A stretch of DNA of 64,000 bases, taken from contig NZ_BOLV01000006.1 of the NCBI RefSeq assembly GCF_016861845.1, positions 1 through 64,000 on the forward strand, written 5' to 3'. A program made the translations under genes and the position numbers. The stretch comes from Lacticaseibacillus suilingensis (GTDB lineage: Bacteria > Bacillota > Bacilli > Lactobacillales > Lactobacillaceae). How positions within the stretch are numbered: the stretch's first letter is position 1; the number at the start of each line of letters is the position of its first letter. The notes under the pieces were generated by a model, which saw only the letters and a program-made list of their open reading frames with translations, was not told the DNA's origin and did not search any database. Positions 46,812-56,159 of this stretch are shown here, in pieces.

Positions 46812-47585
46812 CTACCCTTTCAAGTTGAAAATGCGATGCGCGTTATCCCAAGTCGTTTGGGCAATGGCCTCAGGCGTTTCTTGCCGCCACTTGGCTACCG
46901 CCTCAACCACATAGCGCGTGTAGCCCGGCTCATTTGGCCGGCCGCGGTAAGGCGCTGGGGTCAGATAAGGGGCATCGGTTTCCACCAACAGCCGGTCAGC
47001 CGGCACCACCTGCACGGACTCATGTTCCTCAGGGGCATTTTTGAAACTGACAATGCCGGAATAGGAAATATACATCCCCAAATCAAGGAACTTCTTGGCC
47101 CACTCGCCATCGCCGGTGAAGCTGTGCATGATGGCGCCAAATTCTGAAAGATGTGCCGCTTTCAAAATGGCATAAGTATCCTCAAACGCGTCCCGGGAGT
47201 GAATCGAGACTGGGAGGTGCAGTTCCCGCGCGATGGCCAGCTGGCGGCGAAAAACGCGGCGCTGAATTTCCCGGGGACTGTTATCCCAGTGGTAATCCAA
47301 CCCAATTTCGCCTAGCGCCACGGTTTTTGGCAAAGCCAGCTGGGTTTCCAGCAGGTTTTCCGCCGCTTGGTCATAATCCTTGCTATCATCTGGGTGCCAA
47401 CCGACAATCGCGTACAGCTGATTGAACTGTTTCGCCAGCCGCAGCGCGCCAGCGTTCAAGCCGGCATTGGAGCCAACAATCGCCATCTTGGTCACGCCCA
47501 ACGCCGCCGCCTGCTGCACATACTGCGCCTCTTGGCCAGCGTAAGGCGTATCGTTCAAATGCGTATGAGAATCAAAAATTTGCAT
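46812..47585 (-). CDS. tatD: TatD-family metal-dependent hydrolase (YabD-like)
   Basis: The 257-aa protein has the TatD metal site: FDSHTHLND at the start, GEIGLDYHWD near residue 96, LPVSIHSRDA and LVETDAPYLTPAPYRG. Family members are 3'-5' exonucleases or DNases; YabD is the Bacillus member. The ATG lies after GAGGAGAG. It heads the tatD-rnmV-rsmA group. The upstream gap contains repeat R3. Confidence 0.95.
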   Translation of the reverse strand: MQIFDSHTHLNDTPYAGQEAQYVQQAAALGVTKMAIVGSNAGLNAGALRLAKQFNQLYAIVGWHPDDSKDYDQAAENLLETQLALPKTVALGEIGLDYHWDNSPREIQRRVFRRQLAIARELHLPVSIHSRDAFEDTYAILKAAHLSEFGAIMHSFTGDGEWAKKFLDLGMYISYSGIVSFKNAPEEHESVQVVPADRLLVETDAPYLTPAPYRGRPNEPGYTRYVVEAVAKWRQETPEAIAQTTWDNAHRIFNLKG

Positions 47586-47660
47586 AACGCTCTCCTCTTA
47601 TATACTGACAGTTATTATACGCAGGTGGCGAAAGGAAGGCAAAAGGCGGCGGAACTAAAG

Positions 47661-47788
47661 GCGGCGGAGGTCGGCGGGCTTAGCCGGATGGATAGCCTAG
47701 GTTGAGGCCTCGCCGGTGTCCTTTGCCGGCAAGGCCTCAACCGTAGCTAGCCACTCCGACGCTGCCGACCGGAGCGCAACTACGGCGC
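47661..47788. repeat. Structured inverted-repeat unit, copy R3
   Basis: The third separated copy of the R unit. The outer stem is GGTCGGC (47669-47675) and GCCGACC (47764-47770); the inner hairpin is GTTGAGGCC (47701-47709) and GGCCTCAAC (47733-47741) with GCCGG/CCGGC inside. All are perfectly paired but differ from R1 and R2, so changes are compensatory. Confidence 0.8.
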
Positions 47789-47824
47789 CACCCCATAAAT
47801 GTGCCATTCCCAGGTCAACATATC

Positions 47825-47890
47825 TTGACCTCACCTACTCTCCATGCTAAAGTTTAAGTCGAACAAAAGTAAACAATTTCGAACATGAAA
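47825..47890 (+). promoter_or_regulatory. Promoter and operator-like sites of the DeoR gene
   Basis: TTGACC (47825-47830) and TAAAGT (47848-47853) are spaced 17 nt. Just downstream lie GAACAAAAGTAAACAAT and TTTCGAACATGAAA, which share TTTCGAA and GAACAT with the sequence before lacD at 48667-48696. DeoR-type repressors bind such repeats. Confidence 0.6.
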
Positions 47891-47903
47891 GCGAGGTGAT
47901 AAA

Positions 47904-48662
47904 TTGCTGAAACGCGAACGGTTACTGACGATTCAAGGCCTCGTCGACGCCCGCGGAATCATCAGTGTCAACGAGATCTGCGCGGAACTCGACGTCTCAA
48001 CCATGACCGTCCGCCGCGATTTGGAAGAGTTGGCAGCCCAAAAGCTGCTGACGCGGGTTCATGGCGGCGCCCAAAGCCTAGCGTTTGAGCGCACCCATGA
48101 ACTCACCCGGCTGCAAAAGCAATCACTGAATACCGTCGAAAAAGACGCGGTGGCCCGTCGAGCAGCAAGCTTGATTGAAGCTGGTGATGCGGTTTATATT
48201 GGCCCTGGTACCACTAACGAGCTGATTGCCGCTTATGTCAAAGTGCCCGATGTGCGCATCGTCACGAACAGTTTGCCGGTGTTTGAAAGCTTTCAGCGGC
48301 ATGCCGATCGTTTCATTTTGGAAATGGTGGGTGGCATTTACCGCAGTCGCTCAGGCGCCTTCATTGGCAGCATGGCCACCAGTGCCTTGCGCCACCTGAG
48401 CCTGAGTAAGGCCTTCACTTCCGCCAATGGCATCGCTGGCAACGCGCTCTATGACGCCAGCCCTGAAGAAGGCGAAGTCCAGCGCCTCGCCCTGAACAAT
48501 GCTGAACAGCGCTATCTGTGCTGCGACGTCAGTAAGCTGAACCACCGGGATTTCTATTCGTTTTATGATTTGGACCAGATGGATGCGCTGATTACCAACG
48601 CCACCATCACCGCCCAAGATCAGGCCACCTATTCGCGCCTCACGCAAATTGTCACGGTGTGA
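47904..48662 (+). CDS. lacR: DeoR-family regulator, LacR-like
   Basis: The 252-aa protein has a DeoR helix-turn-helix (GIISVNEICAELDVSTMTVR) and a sugar-phosphate-sensing domain with GDAVYIGPGTTNELIA and the end block DVSKLNHRDFYSFYDLDQMD. The adjacent lacD suggests LacR, the repressor that responds to tagatose 6-phosphate. The TTG start lies 5 nt after GAGGTG. It stands 92 nt before lacD with operator-like sites in both gaps. The lacR name is inferred from context; another sugar-phosphate effector is possible. Confidence 0.85.
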   Translation: MLKRERLLTIQGLVDARGIISVNEICAELDVSTMTVRRDLEELAAQKLLTRVHGGAQSLAFERTHELTRLQKQSLNTVEKDAVARRAASLIEAGDAVYIGPGTTNELIAAYVKVPDVRIVTNSLPVFESFQRHADRFILEMVGGIYRSRSGAFIGSMATSALRHLSLSKAFTSANGIAGNALYDASPEEGEVQRLALNNAEQRYLCCDVSKLNHRDFYSFYDLDQMDALITNATITAQDQATYSRLTQIVTV

Positions 48663-48666
48663 AACA

Positions 48667-48715
48667 TTTTCGAAAAAAAGTGAACATTTTTGTTTGAAAT
48701 AGAGTACGCTATTGA
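48667..48715 (+). promoter_or_regulatory. Operator-like region before lacD
   Basis: GAACATTTTTGTTTG (48682-48696) and ATTTTCGAA (48667-48675) resemble the sites before the DeoR gene. TGAACA with TACGCT, 18 nt apart, is a weak promoter candidate. Together they suggest direct control of lacD by the regulator. Confidence 0.45.
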
Positions 48716-48754
48716 TGAACGGCTCATGCCGATTAAAAACATGGAGGGACTATA

Positions 48755-49759
48755 ATGTCTGTAAAACTTACTGCTGGTCAATTTGAACACTTGAAGCAAC
48801 TGTCCGATGACAACGATGTAATTTCCGCGTTGGCCATCGACCAACGGGGTTCTTTGAAAAAGATGATCGCCGCTGCGGCTAACCAACCTGCTAACGAAAC
48901 CACCATCGTGGACTTCAAAGTTGCCGTTTCTGAAGAGCTGACCAAGTATGCAAGCAGCATTCTGCTGGATCCAGAATACGGCCTGCCAGCTGCTAAGGCT
49001 CGTGATTCCAAAGCCGGCTTGCTCCTTTCCTACGAAAAGACCGGTTACGATGCAACCGAACCTGGCCGTTTCCCAGATTTGATTGAAAACCAGTCCGCTT
49101 TGCGCATTGCTGAAGAAGGCGGCGACGCGGTTAAGTTCCTGCTTTACTACGATGCCGATGAAGGCGACGCCGTTAACGATCGCAAGAAGGCCTTCGTTGA
49201 ACGCGTTGGGGCTGAAGCTAAGGCGAACAACCTGCCAATGTTCTTGGAACTGGTTTCCTACGATGCCAACTCCGACAGCGTTGCCGATGCCGCTTATGCT
49301 AAGGTAAAGCCACACAAGGTCATCGAAATGACGCGCGAATTCAGCGACCCTCGCTACAACGTTTCCGTACTGAAGCTTGAAGTGCCAGTTAACCAGAAGT
49401 TCGTTGAAGGCTTCACCGACGATGGCGTTGAAGCAGTTTACACCAAGGAAGAAGCCGCTAAGTACTACAAGGAACAAAGCGACGCTACCGACCTGCCATT
49501 CATCTTCCTGTCCGCTGGTGTGACCAACGAATTGTTCTTGGATGAATTGAAGTTTGCTAAGGCTGCTGGCTCCACCTTTAACGGTGTCCTCTGCGGCCGT
49601 GCCACCTGGAAGCTTGGCGTTGAACCATTCGCTGCTAAAGGCGAAGACGCCGGCAAGCAATGGCTGCAAACTGAAGGTAAAGCTAACATCGATCGCCTGA
49701 ACAAGGTCTTGGCCGAAACTGCTACTCCTTGGGACAGCAAAGTTGAAGTTGAAAAGTAA
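48755..49759 (+). CDS. lacD: Tagatose 1,6-bisphosphate aldolase
   Basis: LacD splits tagatose 1,6-bisphosphate to glyceraldehyde 3-phosphate and dihydroxyacetone phosphate. The 334-aa protein has ALAIDQRGSLKKM, the Schiff-base lysine region VKFLLYYDADEGD, LELVSYD and FLSAGVTNELFLDELKFA with a GVLCGRATWK end. Codon use is strongly biased (AAG, GAA, GTT, GCT) compared with its neighbours, a sign of high expression. The ATG follows GGAGG. No lacA, lacB or lacC is near, so it may serve a pathway encoded elsewhere. Confidence 0.95.
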   Translation: MSVKLTAGQFEHLKQLSDDNDVISALAIDQRGSLKKMIAAAANQPANETTIVDFKVAVSEELTKYASSILLDPEYGLPAAKARDSKAGLLLSYEKTGYDATEPGRFPDLIENQSALRIAEEGGDAVKFLLYYDADEGDAVNDRKKAFVERVGAEAKANNLPMFLELVSYDANSDSVADAAYAKVKPHKVIEMTREFSDPRYNVSVLKLEVPVNQKFVEGFTDDGVEAVYTKEEAAKYYKEQSDATDLPFIFLSAGVTNELFLDELKFAKAAGSTFNGVLCGRATWKLGVEPFAAKGEDAGKQWLQTEGKANIDRLNKVLAETATPWDSKVEVEK

Positions 49760-49773
49760 TTAAGCAACATCCG

Positions 49774-49801
49774 ACACCTGCGGCGACGCAGGTGTTTTTT
49801 T
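49774..49801 (+). terminator. Terminator after lacD
   Basis: ACACCTGCG and CGCAGGTGT pair around GCGA and are followed by seven T. Confidence 0.92.
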
Positions 49802-49817
49802 GTCCTCGTAAGCCGAA

Positions 49818-49846
49818 TTGCACTGGGCGATTGAACGTGCTAAAAT
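49818..49846 (+). promoter_or_regulatory. Promoter of the leader peptide-MFS unit
   Basis: TTGCAC (49818-49823) and TAAAAT (49841-49846) are spaced 17 nt. Transcription would start near 49853, giving a leader of about 160 nt. Confidence 0.8.
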
Positions 49847-49875
49847 CAACCCAACAATTATCGGAGGTCTTCATC

Positions 49876-49929
49876 GTGTTATCCTGGCTTGCTCGTGCCC
49901 ACGCGATTATTAACAATTTTGCCGCTTAA
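49876..49929 (+). CDS. Leader peptide upstream of the MFS exporter
   Basis: A GTG start, 8 nt after GGAGG, opens a 17-codon frame reading MLSWLARAHAIINNFAA, then TAA. It lies wholly within the leader and is followed by a short hairpin (GGGT/ACCC) and the terminator at 49961-49988. Leader peptides placed this way before efflux genes make transcription depend on ribosome stalling by an antibiotic; this is known for several resistance genes in Bacillota. Function here is inferred from arrangement; the peptide itself is not one I recognise. Confidence 0.7.
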   Translation: MLSWLARAHAIINNFAA

Positions 49930-49960
49930 GGGGTGGAATCTACCCTCTTTTGTGGCTCTT

Positions 49961-49988
49961 GGCCATCTTTGCGATGGCCTTTGTTTTG
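49961..49988 (+). terminator. Attenuator terminator before the MFS gene
   Basis: GGCCATC and GATGGCC pair around TTTGC and are followed by TTTGTTTTG. It lies between the leader peptide and the MFS start, so it acts within the leader rather than at an operon end. Confidence 0.8.
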
Positions 49989-50014
49989 CGCAAAAACGCA
50001 GTTAGGATAAACTA

Positions 50015-51175
50015 ATGAATCACCAAAAACAGCTCTACGCCGCTTATGCGTATAGCTTCTTCGCATTTTTCGGCATCACGCAGCTTTGGGTCATTTACCT
50101 TGGCCAGCAAGGCTTGAGTCTCGTTGCCATTGGCCTGTGTGAAAGTATTTTCCATGTGGCAAGTTTCTTGTCTGAAGTGCCTTCTGGCGTCCTCGCCGAT
50201 CGCTTCAGCTACCGCACCATGCTGGTTTTGAGTCGGATCATGAGCCTCATTTCCTCCGCCATGATGCTGATCAACGGCGGCTTCGCCTGGTTTGCCTTAA
50301 GTTTCATTTTCTCGGCGTGGTCTTACAACCTGCAATCCGGCACGCTTGAAGCCTTGCTGTATGAATCGCTCCTCGAAGCTGATCAAAAAGTCCGCTGGCC
50401 ACAGGTGTCCAGTCGACTGAACATTGTCATCGAAATCGCCACCAGCTCCGGCCTGCTCTTAGCCGGCACCATGGTCAACTGGGACCTGGCGGTAAGCTAT
50501 TGGCTGGCGCTAGGCTTTGCGGTCCTGGGTATTTTGGCCACCTTGTTTCTGCATGAACCGCAACAGCACAAGCAGCAAGACGCCCACCAAACCATCAGCC
50601 AAATCATTCGCGAGGCCATCACGGTGTTGCGCCAGCAGCCGACCTTGCGTCGACTCATGGTGTTTGACGCCACGGTTTCGGCGATTGCCGCCGCTTACTA
50701 TTTCTATTTTCAAAATGTCATGACCGCCCGCCACTTCAGCACCCCGGTCATCACACTGCTGCTGGCTGGCACCACAGTCGTCGCCGTGCTCACCATCCGG
50801 CTGTCGCCGCGGCTCCTTAAGCTCAACACTAATCGGCTCCTAGCCGGCGTGCTTGGCATTTTGAGCCTGCTGCTCCTACTCACCGCCATTGGCCAAACCG
50901 CCGTGATCAGCGGCTTATTCCTGCTCATTTACGGCTTATCCGCGCTAATGCCGCCAGTTTTCACCGTGCTGTACAACGCCCGCATTCCCAGCGCGCAACG
51001 TGCCACTTTGTTGTCAGTAGCGTCACTGTTATACTCGCTGGCCATGATTGGCCTGTTTCCGTTGCTGGGCTGGGCCATCCAGCAAATCGGTTTTGCTTGG
51101 ACCTTTGGCGCGTGTGGCGGTTTACTGGCCCTCGCCAGTCTAATCGGCTGGCGCCGGCTGCGACACTCAGCTTGA
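50015..51175 (+). CDS. MFS exporter
   Basis: The 386-aa protein has about twelve membrane segments and MFS motif A in EVPSGVLADRFSYRTMLVLS between helices 2 and 3. This resembles small drug or macrolide-type exporters of lactic acid bacteria. The ATG follows AGGA in a weak site right after the attenuator. With the leader peptide, a ribosome-targeting antibiotic is a plausible substrate or inducer, but the protein gives no direct proof. The second half has typical MFS repeats with few charged residues. Confidence 0.85.
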   Translation: MNHQKQLYAAYAYSFFAFFGITQLWVIYLGQQGLSLVAIGLCESIFHVASFLSEVPSGVLADRFSYRTMLVLSRIMSLISSAMMLINGGFAWFALSFIFSAWSYNLQSGTLEALLYESLLEADQKVRWPQVSSRLNIVIEIATSSGLLLAGTMVNWDLAVSYWLALGFAVLGILATLFLHEPQQHKQQDAHQTISQIIREAITVLRQQPTLRRLMVFDATVSAIAAAYYFYFQNVMTARHFSTPVITLLLAGTTVVAVLTIRLSPRLLKLNTNRLLAGVLGILSLLLLLTAIGQTAVISGLFLLIYGLSALMPPVFTVLYNARIPSAQRATLLSVASLLYSLAMIGLFPLLGWAIQQIGFAWTFGACGGLLALASLIGWRRLRHSA

Positions 51176-51200
51176 CATGAGGTTTATACTCAAGTTAGAT
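51172..51200 (+). promoter_or_regulatory. Promoter of the 51236 gene
   Basis: TTGACA (51172-51177) and TTAGAT (51195-51200) are spaced 17 nt, overlapping the end of the MFS gene. Confidence 0.7.
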
Positions 51201-51235
51201 TGTGCAAGATAGTGTTGTGAAAGGGGATAATTTTT

Positions 51236-51631
51236 ATGGCCACGATTCAGCTTTCTGATTCTTTCGTTTCCCGGATGCGCCAAAACGGCTATGCCGACAA
51301 AACAATTCTACTCATCGCCGATGATGGCGGTGGGCGCTATTCCCTTCAAGGCGGCGCTTGTAGCATCGGCACCAAGTTCTCGCTGATCATTCTCGATCAA
51401 CCTGACCCTGATTATGACGTTACACTAGAAAACGCCGCCGGCCTCCACTTGTACACGTCTGACTACGAAATGCTGTTCTTCAATCCCGGCTTAAAAATGG
51501 ACTTTGAAGGTGGTGCCATCAGCATCAGCGACAACGCCCACGCCCTTGACAGCAGCGTCGGCACCGCTAACGGTGCCGACGTGCTTGCCGCTTTCAAGCA
51601 GGGCGTCATGGTCGATGGCAAAACATGCTAA
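51236..51631 (+). CDS. Iron-sulfur cluster biosynthesis (HesB-like) family protein
   Basis: The 131-aa protein resembles the small HesB-like proteins annotated in lactobacilli as iron-sulfur cluster biosynthesis family. Features are a start with a helix, YADKTILLIADDGGGRYSL, GGACSIGTKFSLIIL and LHLYTSDYEMLFFNPGLKMD. The true A-type scaffold has three conserved Cys, and here only the Cys of GGACS and a terminal Cys are seen, so cluster binding is doubtful. The ATG follows AAAGGGG by about 9 nt. Own promoter and terminator. Confidence 0.75.
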   Translation: MATIQLSDSFVSRMRQNGYADKTILLIADDGGGRYSLQGGACSIGTKFSLIILDQPDPDYDVTLENAAGLHLYTSDYEMLFFNPGLKMDFEGGAISISDNAHALDSSVGTANGADVLAAFKQGVMVDGKTC

Positions 51632-51640
51632 TGCTTCACC

Positions 51641-51673
51641 AAGCGAACTGACTGCGGTCGGTTCGCTTTTTTG
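51641..51673 (+). terminator. Terminator after the HesB-like gene
   Basis: AAGCGAAC..GAC and GTC..GTTCGCTT pair around TGCG and are followed by T. Confidence 0.88.
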
Positions 51674-51807
51674 CTGCCCTGCTACATTGCAAATATCGGT
51701 CACTACGATTAAACAGTCACTTTAGGCTTGCTGGCCGCCAGATCCAGCCCCAACGTGAATAACATGGCGAACTGCTAAAGGAAAGTCCAACCTCCGCCTG
51801 TTAACTA

Positions 51808-52039
51808 GCGGGGTGAGGCGGTGGGCGGAGCTTGACGGGGGGCTGGCAGTGAAACGATTAGCGACAGGAAGACCGGCGCGGGTTTGGCGCTGGGCTTCCC
51901 AGAGCTAATCGCGGCAGTTTTGAAGACGCAGCGGAGCGCAGCGACTGCGGCTTCAAAACTAGGTCCGAGACCGAGTTTAGGCTCGGAACGGCCGCACCGC
52001 CAGCCCCCCGGCCAAGCGGAGCCCACCGTCGCACCCCGC
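51808..52039. repeat. Cloverleaf-like structured element, copy 2
   Basis: Arms 51808-51847 and 51999-52039 are complementary at about 33 of 40 positions, with one bulge. Inside are three hairpins: CGATTAGC/GCTAATCG (51855-51911) with nested GGAAG/CTTCC; AGTTTTGAAG/CTTCAAAACT (51916-51960); and TCCGAG/CTCGGA (51964-51987). The plan matches copy 1 at 25283-25511, and the arms share GGTGAGG near the outer end. Confidence 0.8.
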
Positions 52040-52052
52040 GGCACCGTCCACA

Positions 52053-52079
52053 CAAAAAGCCCGGCCGCAGCCGAGCTTT
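52053..52079 (-). terminator. Terminator after metG
   Basis: On the minus strand AAAGCTCGGC and GCCGGGCTTT pair around TGCG and are followed by TTG. Confidence 0.85.
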
Positions 52080-52100
52080 GAGTGGATATTGTAATTTAAG

Positions 52101-54164
<2,064 letters not shown>

Positions 54165-54986
54165 CTAGAACAAATCCAATTGGTGGGGCCCCAAATTATT
54201 GTAGTGCAAACCTTGCTGGGCAATGAATTGCTGCGCATTATCGGCGGCATCGTGGCCACCGTTGTTGTTGAAAATGACCATCACGCGCTGACTGGCCAAA
54301 TTTTGGGCCACCCTGCCAAGTGCTTGCAGCTCTTCAGCCGAGTAGCGATAGTTCGTGCGCTGGCTGCGCCACTGCGCGCCGCCGCGCTGCCAACCAGCGA
54401 GGTTACGGCCATGCAGGCGCATGATGGTCAAAGCCTCATTGGTCGCTTCCGCCACTAGTGGCACACTGCCGGCCGCGCTTTGTGGTTCATCCGCCACTAC
54501 ATGAATGAAACCCAGCGTCCGCAGCAGGTCCAGCGTTTGCGCCCGATATTCCGGCAAATACCAGCCGGCGTTACGGAACTCAATCGCCACGGGTAAATCC
54601 GGGTACAGCAGCTTGATGCGCCGCAACACATGAATATTGGTGGCGGACACGCCAAAATACGGCGGTAGCTGAAACAAAATCGCAGCCAGCTGCTGGCGCT
54701 CAATCATCGGCGCCAACGCTCGCCGCAAGCCAGTGAATTCTGCGCCGGCGTCATGGCCCTCTTCCACCTTGTGGGCCGACATGGCCTGGGTCGCTTTGAC
54801 AATAAATTGAAAGCCGGCCGGCACTTGCTTCAACCAATTGGTGACTACCGCCTGGCTGGGCACATTATAGTAGGTGGTATCCAGCTCAACCACTGGAAAC
54901 ACCGCCGCCAGATCCGCCAAGCTGCTGGCTTTACCGCTGGCCAAGCTGGGATGATCAGCCACGGCGGTGAGCCCCACGTCAATCAT
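54165..54986 (-). CDS. DUF72 family protein
   Basis: The 273-aa protein is a DUF72 member, a TIM-barrel-like family of unknown function. Typical blocks are VVELDTTYYNVPS near residue 35, GFQFIVKATQAMSAHK, ILFQLPPYF, LPVAIEFRNAGW and the late MVIFNNNGGHDAADNA. The ATG follows AGAGG and lies within the end of the NUDIX gene (8-nt overlap), suggesting coupling. It ends the NUDIX-DUF72 pair and is followed by metG, which has its own promoter. Confidence 0.9.
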   Translation of the reverse strand: MIDVGLTAVADHPSLASGKASSLADLAAVFPVVELDTTYYNVPSQAVVTNWLKQVPAGFQFIVKATQAMSAHKVEEGHDAGAEFTGLRRALAPMIERQQLAAILFQLPPYFGVSATNIHVLRRIKLLYPDLPVAIEFRNAGWYLPEYRAQTLDLLRTLGFIHVVADEPQSAAGSVPLVAEATNEALTIMRLHGRNLAGWQRGGAQWRSQRTNYRYSAEELQALGRVAQNLASQRVMVIFNNNGGHDAADNAQQFIAQQGLHYNNLGPHQLDLF

Positions 54987-55452
54987 GCGCTAGCACCTCT
55001 AGACCATCAAAATGATCACCGGTGAAGTCCGAGCGATAGGTCTGCGCTTCCCCGGCTAGCAGCGCCGGCAGCAGTGGCGCGAGGTCCGGCACCAGACCCA
55101 GGTTGTCCGACGCGAGCAGCCAAGCGCGATCCATAGCGGCGACGATGCCTTCGCGGGTGGCCAGCGGCTGGGCAAACTTCCGGTCGGTTTTAGCGGTATA
55201 CAAATACAGCTCACCGCGCAAGCTGCCATCAACATACCAGTGCACCAAGCCGCCAGCGGTAAAGGCGGCTTGCGGCAAGTGGAGGCCACATTCTTCAGCG
55301 AGTTCGCGCTGCATGCCAGCCAGCGGTGTTTCGCCAGACTCAACTTTACCGCCTAGGCCGTTCCATAATCCCCGGTAAGGCGGCTTTTGCCGGTTAATCA
55401 GCAGAAACCCAGAAGCAGTTTCGACCAACCCGACTGTTAAGGCTTTGACCAT
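54979..55452 (-). CDS. NUDIX hydrolase, MutT-like
   Basis: The 157-aa protein has a full NUDIX box, GGKVESGETPLAGMQRELAE followed by ECGL, with the family opening FLLINRQKPPYRGLWNGLGG. This subgroup resembles MutT/8-oxo-dGTP diphosphatase proteins of Bacillota, but substrate cannot be proven. I use the second of two adjacent ATG codons, 5 nt after AGGAGG. It overlaps DUF72 and is 9 nt after the sirtuin gene, in one likely operon. Confidence 0.9.
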   Translation of the reverse strand: MVKALTVGLVETASGFLLINRQKPPYRGLWNGLGGKVESGETPLAGMQRELAEECGLHLPQAAFTAGGLVHWYVDGSLRGELYLYTAKTDRKFAQPLATREGIVAAMDRAWLLASDNLGLVPDLAPLLPALLAGEAQTYRSDFTGDHFDGLEVLAHD

Positions 55453-55461
55453 CATTTCCTC

Positions 55462-56148
55462 CTACAATGCCGCGAACACCGTCGTCGCATCCCCCACCAC
55501 CATATGGGCACCAGCGGGCAGACTGATGGGCTCGCGGTTAACCGCGGCCAGCACGGCGTCCGATTGGGCCATTTGAAGCAGCCCGGCGAAGGGATAGACC
55601 TGAAAACTGGTCCCCACCACCACAAGCAAATCCGCCTTGGCCACGGCTTCAACTGCCGCGTTGATCACATCAGGTTTGATGGGTTCCCCATAAAGCACAA
55701 TATCAGGCCGGAAAATACCGCCATCTTCGGCGTGGCCATCCGACTGCAGGTAAGTTTGATAGTCGATTTGCTGACCGCAAGTCTGGCAATAAATACGGTA
55801 CAAGTTGCCATGAAACTCTACCACGTGCTTGGCGCCGCCGCGCTGATGCAAGCCGTCCACGTTCTGCGTGACAATAGCGCCTTTGGCATTGGTGATCTGC
55901 GCCATTTTTTCGTGAATCACGTTGGGCTTGGCATCAGGATAGTACATTTTCTTGGTGACCCAGTCGTGAAAAGCCAGGTGATGCTGCTGCAGATTCTCAA
56001 TCGACAACGCTTCTTCCGGACTGGCCAAATCAGCATACAAACCGCCTTTACTCCGGTAATCGGGAATGCCGGAAGCGGTTGACACCCCGGCCCCAGTCAA
56101 AAACGTGACGAAATGAGCGTTAGCAACTGCTTGTTTCAAATCAAACAT
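55462..56148 (-). CDS. Sirtuin (NAD-dependent deacylase) with altered zinc site
   Basis: The 228-aa protein has sirtuin motifs: FLTGAGVSTASGIPDYRS, TQNVDGLHQRGG, VEFHGNLY and LVVVGTSFQVYPFAGL. It should remove acyl groups from lysines using NAD. The first zinc pair CQTC is present. Where the second pair is expected the sequence reads GHAEDGGIFRP; the usual CGG is DGG, so zinc coordination is unusual or lost. The ATG follows GGAGG by 6 nt. It lies between the HELMH protein gene and the NUDIX gene. Confidence 0.9.
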   Translation of the reverse strand: MFDLKQAVANAHFVTFLTGAGVSTASGIPDYRSKGGLYADLASPEEALSIENLQQHHLAFHDWVTKKMYYPDAKPNVIHEKMAQITNAKGAIVTQNVDGLHQRGGAKHVVEFHGNLYRIYCQTCGQQIDYQTYLQSDGHAEDGGIFRPDIVLYGEPIKPDVINAAVEAVAKADLLVVVGTSFQVYPFAGLLQMAQSDAVLAAVNREPISLPAGAHMVVGDATTVFAAL

Positions 56149-56159
56149 GCCGGGCCTCC

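Larger units (their letters stand above)
47586..47903. other. Intergenic region with repeat R3 and lacR promoter
   Basis: These 318 bases divide tatD and the DeoR-type gene. They hold repeat R3 (47661-47788) and the promoter and operator-like sites of the regulator (47825-47890). The tatD promoter must lie at the left end, but I see no clear consensus. Confidence 0.6.
51632..52100. other. Intergenic region between convergent genes
   Basis: These 469 bases contain the terminator of the HesB-like gene (51641-51673), about 130 nt without a recognised feature, the cloverleaf element copy 2 (51808-52039), and the metG terminator (52053-52079). Frames seen through the element are GC-rich artefacts without ribosome binding sites. 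Confidence 0.65.

Noticed and set aside
48629-49669. Open frame of 346 codons antisense to lacD
   Set aside because: lacD is unmistakable on the plus strand with biased codons, which lack antisense stop codons. The antisense product has no family features.
51805-52081. Short frames through the cloverleaf near metG on both strands
   Set aside because: They are Pro/Arg/Ala-rich, lack ribosome binding sites and follow the inverted repeats rather than codon structure.
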